The position numbers and the translations under genes are program-made. A DNA stretch of 12,090 bases, taken from contig NW_020170592.1 of assembly GCF_000524195.1 (NCBI RefSeq), forward strand, positions 72,677 to 84,766, in the 5' to 3' direction. Positions within the stretch are counted from its first letter, which is position 1. Each line of letters opens with the position of its first letter. Below the pieces are notes generated by a model that saw nothing but the letters and a program-made list of their open reading frames with translations, had not been told where the DNA came from and did no database searches. The DNA is from Echinococcus granulosus (Eukaryota; Platyhelminthes; Cestoda; Cyclophyllidea; Taeniidae). Below are positions 1 to 8,300 of this stretch, piece by piece.

Positions 1-1
1 G

Positions 2-23
2 AATCAACCGATTTGCCACATAC
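2..23 (+). repeat. left copy of window-terminal inverted repeat
   Basis: Positions 2-23 match the reverse complement of 12068-12089 at 20 of 22 bases. The matching core reads AATCAACCGATTTG on this end; the two mismatches (16 and 21) are C/T transitions. The register is exact, since base i pairs with base 12091-i. Similarity stops at position 24. This may be a terminal inverted repeat of a 12-kb element or a chance pair picked up by how the window was cut. No transposase is seen between the copies and no target-site duplication can be checked. Confidence 0.5.
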
Positions 24-93
24 GAGTTAAAGACACTCTGATGTTCTTTGATGGCTATTGCTCACTCGTTGACTTTTGTCACTTGACTTTTAG

Positions 94-429
94 GCATGGA
101 GACATCATTTGGAAGCATCAGCCATTATTAAGGAGGAGGCAGACTTTCCAAATGTGTTAAAGGTCTCAAGCAATACTGATAAACCCATCACAACATTCAC
201 AGAAACCCAATTACAACGTGATTATCGAACCCGCCTTTCAACGGCCCTCTTTGAGGCGGGACTTTTGAATACGAACTATGCACGGAATCTCCTTTCCCAG
301 GTGTCTCTACTTCGTCCAGTTCCGCTGCTGTTGCAAGTTTCACCAAATGAACCCCCTTCACGTCCATCAAGAAGACCTCCAGCTTTACTGCCAAAGTCTG
401 ACATTTTCCATAATAAGCCAGAAGCCTAG
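94..429 (+). CDS. possible terminal exon of an upstream gene, unknown product
   Basis: A splice acceptor (ACTTTTAG, ending at 93) is followed by an open frame from GCA at 94 to TAG at 427-429, 111 codons. In this frame the acceptor's own TAG is a stop, so the coding sequence, if real, must be entered by splicing in phase 0. The product would contain AIIKEEADFPNVL, a helical-looking stretch (RTRLSTALFEAGLLNTNYAR) and a basic, proline-rich C-terminus ending NKPEA. A possible internal donor is CAG|GTGTCT after 300. I do not recognise a family. Joining the 94-300 part to the acceptor at 1573 would hit a stop at once, so it is not an obvious 5' coding exon of the BEN gene. An antisense frame at 197-394 is judged a shadow. 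The length is only modestly above chance for this composition. Confidence 0.3.
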   Translation, partial: AWRHHLEASAIIKEEADFPNVLKVSSNTDKPITTFTETQLQRDYRTRLSTALFEAGLLNTNYARNLLSQVSLLRPVPLLLQVSPNEPPSRPSRRPPALLPKSDIFHNKPEA

Positions 430-1380
430 TGAATCTATTTAATTACCTGTTTGTCTGACCATCATAATTATTATAGTGTTAGAAATGCGTTTATCTAACC
501 TTAACGAAAGGACGTCGAACTTAAGATGTATGTGTTTATCAGTTGGTTTTACATCGTGGAACCTTCTAAAAATCATTCCCAATTATTTTAGGTTTATTTG
601 AGGTATGAAAAGGCCCTGGCATGCTTAGGGCAGTTAAAATCGGTTAATTTGTGTCGCAATGTGCAAGCAGCACTAATTCTAAGTTACAAAATCAAAAGTT
701 TGGCTTTTTAATAATTGAAGAAGTTTTACTACCCCAAATTACTAAACACTTAAAGGTCTGAGAATTTGTGCAAGAAAACGCAACACCTCCGAGTACCTAT
801 TAGGTGTGTTTAATTTGTAGTCTGTATTACTATGGTAAGGGAAATGGTTAGGCTAGGAAGCATTAACATTGCCATTATTTTTCTTTGATAAAAAATTTGG
901 AACTAGCTTACACCTATTTCAACATTAGAGGGCAAAATACCAATAATTTTGGCCCTTTTTGGGGTTTCTTGATAACTTATCCATTTTACATATTTGTAGC
1001 TGTAATTGAAACCGGAAAATCTCTTACAATCTTATTTTATTCAGGTATTTCAATACATTGGGTTTGGCAGGGTAGGTTTCTTAAATCCAAAGAAATTTTT
1101 TGCAAAATGCTTAAACGCGTTTAGCAAAAATGGTTTGGTAAAAAGCAGTATTGTGCTGCCTCTAGTTCCTGACTTATACGCTTTTTAACACATCTATAAT
1201 TTAAGACTTTACTAAGCAAATTTGGCCTTGAAGGCTACCTGCTTATAATTGCCGGCCAATTAGGAATCAGCACTTCTATTATTCGGTGGTAAATCTCTGC
1301 CGCACACAGAAGCGCGGTTTGCGTATTCCTCGTCTAAGGTTAATTTAAGTAAAGCATATTGGAAAATCAGCTTTTTATAT

Positions 1381-1392
1381 GCTCACGTGAGC
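1381..1392. promoter_or_regulatory. palindromic E-box (GCTCACGTGAGC)
   Basis: This is a perfect 12-bp palindrome centred on CACGTG, the canonical core bound by bHLH factors of the Myc/Max/USF/CLOCK type. It lies about 200 bp upstream of the first coding exon. A 12-bp palindrome alone is expected a few times in 12 kb, so the case rests on the CACGTG core and the location. A second CACGTG lies at 8435-8440 in intron 2. Confidence 0.3.
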
Positions 1393-1560
1393 CTACTTTA
1401 ACTTTATGAGTCATTTACCAAATTGCTTAGTTAATAATTTTCCTCTAATAATTTTGCTTAACATTGCGAACCTAAGAGCATTGTTGTTACCGCTTTCCCA
1501 TTTATAATGTCCCAACCCATTGCATTCACTGCAGTCAAGAATGGGTGTCGTAGGAAACTA

Positions 1561-1573
1561 TGCTTATTTTCAG
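1561..1573 (+). other. splice acceptor 8 nt before the start codon (trans- or 5' UTR cis-splice site)
   Basis: TGCTTATTTTCAG is a strong 3' splice site. Only ACCTCTAA separates it from the ATG at 1582. Such a tiny leader is typical of genes whose mRNA gets its 5' end by spliced-leader trans-splicing, which is common in flatworms, but a 5' UTR cis-intron with a donor further upstream fits equally well. The TAA directly before the ATG rules out coding extension in this frame. Confidence 0.6.
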
Positions 1574-1581
1574 ACCTCTAA

Positions 1582-2388
1582 ATGGAATCTATAACGGAAC
1601 CACAAAATGCAAATGAGACTTCCGCTGGTAGCTTGGGTCTGGGAGCCGCCCTCGCAGTCGCCTATGATTTGACAGAGGACCCGAATTTCTCTCAACCCAG
1701 CTACGTCCATCCCGAGACCACCAGTGTGCCTCTAGCCTCCGCGGCTCCCCAATCCGGAGTTATAGTTCTTTCAAAAAATCCCTATCATCCCACTTTCTCT
1801 GCCCAGGCTCAACCCGTCCGATATCATGCCGGTGATCCCTACTGGGCCGTTTCTGGCTGTCCACAGCCACTGCAGCAGCATCAACAGCAACAGATTTCTG
1901 TGACTTCCACAGCTGCTATTCCGATGACGGCCTACCTCAATCCCATTCCCGTCTCATCCCCTACTAGCTGTCCTCGTGGTCCAGAAAGTGGATCTTTTTT
2001 CCTTCAATCTGTTTCTCAACCTCCTCCTTCCACTTCTGCTGCTACCCTAGCGCCTTCTACGGCTGATCCCATTGGCTATGTAGACGGCGGTCCGGCTAGT
2101 GAGTCCACCATGTCCACGGATTCAATGGTGTCAGTGCGCTCGGACACTATTCCCACCTATCCACCTACATCTGAGATTGGATACACGATAAAAACTGTTT
2201 CTCAGGCTCCTGTTATGCCCAACGCCGGTCATCACAGTGGCATCAACAGCCTTAACAACACCACTACCTCTTCCACTCCAAACAGTCGACGGCATGAAGA
2301 CCAGAGACAGGCAGCTGTTCCTTCATCTGGTTCAGATGACGGATTGTATGAATTATCAGAGGAGGATGTCAAGGAGATCGATGACATG
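1582..2388 (+). CDS. coding exon 1 of BEN gene (residues 1-269)
   Basis: The ATG at 1582 is preceded in frame by TAA (1579-1581), which fixes the start. The exon encodes a disordered region rich in Ser, Thr, Pro, Ala and Gln, with few charged residues until an acidic patch at its end. The Q-rich tract (QPLQQHQQQQ, residues 95-104) and the S/T/P blocks resemble transactivation or repression tails. The exon ends at 2388 before GTAATG, phase 0. Without splicing, the frame runs on into the intron to a TAA at 2479-2481, giving a 299-residue product with no BEN domain, so intron retention would make a truncated protein. Codon use with many C/T third positions supports real coding. Confidence 0.85.
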
Positions 2389-5300
2389 GTAATGCGCATA
2401 TTTTACTTTCAGGATTATCAATTTCGAGGAAATAAATGCGCTGCACTGTCTGCTGCCCTATTGATTCATTGGACTTCGTAAATGAGCCCTTCAGCTCTCT
2501 CTTGTTTAGTCTGCTTAATTTACCATGTTTGCACACACACACGCAGGCAAAGTGACGTCATTCCCTTGTGCACACTTTTGTAGCGGTGGTTTGATTTTTG
2601 ATCGACTTGAAAGACGGAGAACAATTTCGTTACTTCCTTTTCGGCTGTTTCCTTTCCACTCGTAACATCTACTGCCTGATCTTATTTACCTGGTACACTT
2701 TCAAGAGATTAGTGCTACTAATTAATGCAAATTTATTGTCGCCTAATTTGCCTAATTTAGCTGTGCTTTGATGTAGTTCAACTCCTCGACTCTGTCTATT
2801 TATTTTGAACTCTTCGACATTTGTGTACTTTCAGCTGTTCCTACTTAGTTCGTCGACGCACACACCCTCCATTTTTTTTGCTGATCACTTATTCTTTACC
2901 AGCAATTCTGGAAGCTAAGCGACTGAAAAATGGAAAGATTCTGCAAAAGAAGAGTAAAGGAAAAGCAGTCTGAGGAGCCAATTGTCTGATCGTGGCTTCT
3001 CTGGGGCGGTAGTCGTTGTAACATCCTGTGCACTGTTAAAATTGGTTCATTCACTTCTCTTGACGGAAAAGAGGGAAATACGAAAAGTTTGTTGCTGTTG
3101 GTGTTGATGTGTGCAACTCAGTTTATGCGTGTTGTTATGACAACACCGCCGAAGTTGTGAATGCTAATTAGCACCCAACCAAGCGCATTGATTAGGAGGT
3201 GGCCAGAAGTTGAATGGTGTCTCCGGTCTTTATTTGTGTACTTAACTTCCTTTTCTGCCTTCTCCTTCCTTTCTTGCCTTCTTTCCTTCTTTTGAAGGCT
3301 TATTACGGCTCCTCTTCCCTCCTCTTCTTTCTCACCTCTGTGTGGGATTCAATACGCCTGAAGTGGGGCTCTATCCCATCATAACGGAAAAGACCAAATC
3401 TTGTCCTTTGTTTCGCTTTTTTTCCTACATTCTGATGCACATACAGTCCCGGTTCTCTTTTTCCCCCTCTTCTTTTTTTGTTTTTTACTTCACTTTTTTA
3501 TTCTATTCCAGTCGCTGCACATTGCTAGCGTCCTTCGTGTACTTATCTGTTGGCTTTGGATTGAAAATAAAGAGACAGTGGATTCTTCACGCTGTGGCAG
3601 TGTCTTGCGAACACGGAATTTTTTTGTTATTCCTCTGAAGTGAAATTACTAACCAACTTTTCTGCTAATAACTGATGGGGAATTTTCGGCAAATCTTTTT
3701 CGTTGATTGTTGGGTGTAACTGGTGTGTTTCTATTAGCTATTTGCTGGTTGGGTCAAAGTTCGATGCAATCGATTGTTGATTGTTACTGTTGTTTGAAAA
3801 TCGGTGGAGGACTTATCAAGTATCCGTAATGAATCAATTTAGACAAGACTGTCATCTCGTTTCCTCACCTTGAAAGTGAATGACCGGTTGATAATCGATC
3901 AAACTTGTCAATCTCTTCCTGTCAAAGTGGCAAATAACTGAAACACTATCAACTTGCGTTGACTTATTCTGTGGTTGAGGAGGCAATGAAAGGCAGGCGT
4001 TTGGAGTCATCTAAGGTGAGAATAAAGGCAGGGCAATTACATCGGTGGTGTGGAACTATAACAGCCAATCGGATTAAAAAGTTTTTATTTTCATATGAAC
4101 ATTTGACTGTGACGCTCACTATGCTGAAATTGGTGGCCGTGCTAATTAATTTGCCTTTTGTGTCATGTGCTTAACCTCTGGCACCAAGAGTATAGTCATT
4201 CCTGCATCCACCCACCCATTCACTTATCCGGTTACCAGCACCTTTGTTGACGTGATCTTGTCATGCCACCTAGGTGTATCAATTTTTCTGTGGCTGTAGT
4301 TTTTGCCGTTTAATTTATCTTTTTGTATCCTGTTTCGTCATGTCGCCAATTTTGGCACGCTCGTATCTCACCAACTGTTTTGGTCTACCACCTTGAAGAC
4401 AATGACTTGTCATTTAGTCGTTTCCAAATCTGCTTGATGTTGGGGACAATCTCATTTCCTCCTCTTCTCATTCTCCCTTTCGGAACAGTTTTTCCCATCG
4501 GCACTTGCTTGACTTGTTGAGAAAAGTCGATAGTTTTCGTCCTTTAAAAAATGTCTTTTGTGAAATTTTACCCTCTTTTACCCCTTCCGCAAATTCAGCG
4601 TTTTGATTGGCTCATTTATGTCCAATTTTCCTACCTTATAAAGTCGATAACAAACCGGATTGCTTTCTTCTGAAGTTTAACGTGACACCAGTAGGACATT
4701 TTCCTATGTAGGCCCTCTCTCTAGACTTTGTTGTCATGGTCGTCGTCGTCCATAATTCAAGGCGTGGCAGATGTGCTCCGATGGCATATGGCGCCTGTCG
4801 AGGTTTGCTGCTGTCTTTGTAACCACCAAAATGTCAAGATGTAGGGAAGTGGGAGGGATGGGAATTGGGGTTTCTAACCATTTGCCGAAGTCGTCTCGAC
4901 ACCCTCTCGTGTATGTAAAAAAAATTTTTCACCTGTCATTGAGTAGTGTATTGCTATTTTCTCCTCCCTTTTTCTTTCGAAGATCATCTCTACGTTGTCG
5001 TCAACTTGTTCATAATTTAGGATAGATAGCAGATGTTTTAACTACCCTACTGTCTGCCGCCTTTCTTTAAGTAGGCGCTTGAGAAGCCTCCACCCACTGA
5101 ACGAGTAATGAAGGCGCCTCTGTCGGTTAAATGACCCTTTGGCACTGTTATTCCATCCATTTTGTGTTAATTTTTTGATAAAAATTTCGCAAACTTTGCT
5201 TAAATGAACATTTTTTTCTATCGATTGATTAGTTCGATTGATTTATGGATCGATCGATCAATCGGCGCCTAGTTGCATCCGTTCTTGGCATTTTGATTGG

Positions 5301-8300
5301 TTTGCTGAGGGTCATGCAAACTTTGACTGACATCTCAATGTAGCCCCTCACTGGGGGGAACATTTTCTCCTCTAATTTGTTTATTTGGCCTGTTTTTTTG
5401 TCCACCATTTCTTATCCATCTGGATGGACTTACGACTGGTGGATTATTTTACCAGACAAATGTCACTTAGAGTGTTCAGGTTTTGGGTATTTTTGTAAGT
5501 GAGTGACCATTTTTTGCCTCCTTTTTATTTTAAATCTTCGGATTTTTCGAATTTTGCGGCTTTTGATCGATTAGCTGACTGAGCGAGTGATCGGATAGAC
5601 TCTTCAGACTAGTTTATGCCAATCTTGTCAAATTTGATTGAGTTTTAAAAGCCGGAGAGTGACTTTTACGCAAAGGGGGCAGTCTTTGGTGTGCCTAATT
5701 TTCTGTATTTTTTTCTTTCTCGTCTTTGTCTAGCCTTTTCATTGGAAATATTCATTTGAAAAATCCCGGGTTTCCATTGATTGGTTTCTGATCAATTTTT
5801 CTCGGAGCCTCCAGACTTCCGAAGTGTGGAAGGTTCGCTCCAGTGGCCTTGGCCTCACGATCACCACAGCTACTGATCTGTCTACCACTGACTAAAATTA
5901 TTTGAAAAAGAAAAAAAATTGTGAAATATCGATGACACTTGGCTTAGATGAGAAAATTGGGGCGTTACGTATAGGTGGTACATGTCCTAATACTTTGCCA
6001 TCTCAGATCAACTAGCCTGTAAACCGCAAAGAAGTTGTTAAATTTCCCTCAACTAGGCTGATCAACTGATTATGTGGCACAATTTCCACCACTACTCCTC
6101 CGATTAGAATCCCTCCTGATGGTAGCCACCTTCCACCTTGTTCATTTCAGCTCACCCAAAATCCCCAGGTGACGTCCAGTCGACACTGGAAGTACTACGT
6201 CGAAACGAATGAGTGGACTCGGGCCACATGCGCTCTAATGGCTTGCCTTTTTTCTCGCGATCAGATGGCCAATTCCACCGTGCTGGGTCGTGGTGGCTCC
6301 CAGCGCGAACGTCTGCCCACAAACCTTGTCGCCTACGTTGTCAGTAAGTCAAAGAAAGTGGTTCTTTTCAAGCCACCCTGTCTGTTGTAAGATGTGAGTG
6401 CTGGCATTTTTGTACTCCTTTTCCTCATCCTCCTCCTCATCTTTGTGACAGGCTGAAGTTAATTAAAAGTGACAGGTATTTTCTCCTCCATGGTCTTGGA
6501 TGAGGGAGGGGCCCACACTTTAATTTGTGGATAGGGCAATAGTAGCTTCTGCTCCTGCTGCTTCTGTGGCTGCTACTTCTGATGCTGTTCTTTTGAACTC
6601 ACTTCAGTAGCGTTTATTCTCCAATCATTCAATCGACTTACGTAGCACAGAAAGCCGCCCCTTCTGATTGGTTGAAAGGGGAAGCACTTCTTGAATTGAA
6701 GAATTTTTTGACAAGGGCACCTAAAAACGGTACAAAGTGACTTGTTTAGTTGTCGCGTTGGAAAGTCTCCAAATTAGAAGGTTTCCTTTTTAACTGAAAT
6801 TCGCCTGTTTTGATTGGTTGAAAGTAACCGAATTTATTATGCTATCCACTGTTCTATGCTTATGGAGGAAAATTGTCCTTTTTAAATTGATGTAACTTAT
6901 TTACTTCCTAGTAGAGGAAATTAAGTGCTAAAGATTGTACAGGTATCGTCAATTTCAACCTAAAATACGTTTCAGATCTTTGTGCTGCGCGTCTAAGAGC
7001 AGCCAATTTGATTGGTTAAGGAGTGCTGTCTTTCATTTCTGCGTAATTACGTAATCTGAAAACTGACGACTTTTATGTCACAAATTTTGATAATAAGCTC
7101 CCAAGAAAGGAAATTGGATCGGTGCTCGAATTCCACCCGAAAGATGTTCAAATGTTCGTTATTTTGTACTGAAATTTGGCAATTCTGGCTGCCTGGGTAA
7201 GATTATCTCTCCTTTCTACCGCATCCCCCTTTCCTTTTTCATTTATAAGATCTGCCTGAATGAAGCCTTAGAAAGCGGGATAGAGTTTCCGAAGAGCTGA
7301 ATGATATTAAAGGAAACACTGTACCTGTAACTGAACTTGCTCATTGAAGTGGGCTTTCAATCCTGCATGATTTGGAGAGAGTATCGTCTTGTCGATTCTC
7401 GTCGTCATGGCATGAAAAGGATACGCCCTTGTTTTAATCCGGTGGGTTATTCCATAGACCAGTTAGCTCACCCAAGGTGTTATTGGATCAACTTGACGGG
7501 TTTTTCCCTTCTATTACATCATCTACCAACTGCTTGACCTCTATAGCATAAATGGAACTGCAACCTTTTAATTGTCATTACCGAGACGTTCTATTTTTCT
7601 TATTTGATCCCAACGTCACAAATATGTGACATTCGGGACGCGATAACCATATGTCGCGGTCAGATTGGTGGATGCATGTAGGATGTCCTATTAGTCTTAA
7701 ACTAAGTGCATTTTCCTGATTTTTAACCATCGGTCAAAGTGTCAGCGACATCTCATTGCCAACTTGCCACGACGCCAGTCCACTACACACTTCAAATCGC
7801 CACCTAGGTGCTTTGAGTTCAACAACCGGTACATCCCATCGTATGCCCTGCCATTAAACGGCCATTTTGGCCATTCTCCTCGGCTCACAGTGGATGACAA
7901 TCAGCCTCTCCATCCCTTCATTCATCATAAAACCAGGTCATTGCCCAGGCTGATTCGGGGAGGGGGGGTGGCGTTGAAAGCTTTGGAGAAGCGAATGGAT
8001 CTTGGTCACGCAGCCTCTAGTCATGTTGGTCGCCAACTCAGTAGCTGAACCTATTTTAAAAAAAGATCTCTCGTTGAATCAGTTGAGGTCTACAGCACTT
8101 AATGAATTCATTTAGCCGCTTGAGGTAAGCGGAAGTCCTCTTCTTGAACCCTCATGTCATTGGGATGTGGAAGTGCTTTCTTCCAGCTCAAGTAAACTTG
8201 TAAATCATCCAATTTGACAGTTATTTGTAAGTCACCCTAGGTGCGATTCTCCCTTCAGTTCAATGACAGTGGGACGAATTCAACTGTTAAGCGAAAGTAG

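Larger units (their letters stand above)
430..1573. other. AT-rich non-coding region upstream of BEN gene
   Basis: No convincing exon was seen on either strand; the open frames at 885-1188 are low-quality overlapping frames rich in F, I, Y and K. It includes donor-like sites (ATG|GTAAGG at 834/835 and CAGG|GTAGGT near 1070) that could end a 5' UTR exon, a TAATAATTTT direct repeat (1432-1441 and 1446-1455), and a palindromic E-box at 1381. It probably holds the 3' flank of any upstream gene and the promoter or 5' UTR of the BEN gene; neither boundary can be fixed from sequence alone. Confidence 0.6.
2389..6150 (+). other. intron 1 of BEN gene (3762 nt)
   Basis: It runs from GTAATG at 2389 to TTCATTTCAG at 6141-6150. 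It is T-rich on the + strand, as expected for the sense strand of an intron. The short frames in it (e.g. 3342-3638, 3959-4174, 4323-4520, 4771-5025) show no coding character. It holds a CRE (2553), a polypyrimidine tract (3246-3293), a strong unused-looking acceptor (AG at 3510-3511), a DR1-like element (3751), a palindromic T-box-type site (4267), a GATTGAT cluster (5221-5264) and three TTGATTGG words (4603, 5293, 5777). Confidence 0.75.

Noticed and set aside
885..1188. Two overlapping + frames with aromatic, hydrophobic residues
   Set aside because: AT-rich intergenic sequence with mutually overlapping frames; no membrane-protein family or start context recognised.
2902..2988. Lys-rich segment after TTTACCAG in intron 1 (LEAKRLKNGKILQKK) as a coding exon
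   Set aside because: The reading that looks protein-like does not keep phase with exon 1 from that acceptor; the phase-0 reading stops after 7 codons. It is probably A-rich intron sequence.
7764..8048. 94-codon open frame in intron 2 as a separate exon or gene
   Set aside because: It begins at a non-ATG codon, no family is recognised and there are no phase-matched flanking splice sites.
8116..8124. 9-nt micro-exon between ATTCATTTAG and GTAAGC in intron 2
   Set aside because: Insertion between exons 2 and 3 would create an immediate TGA inside the BEN domain; short splice-site look-alikes are common.
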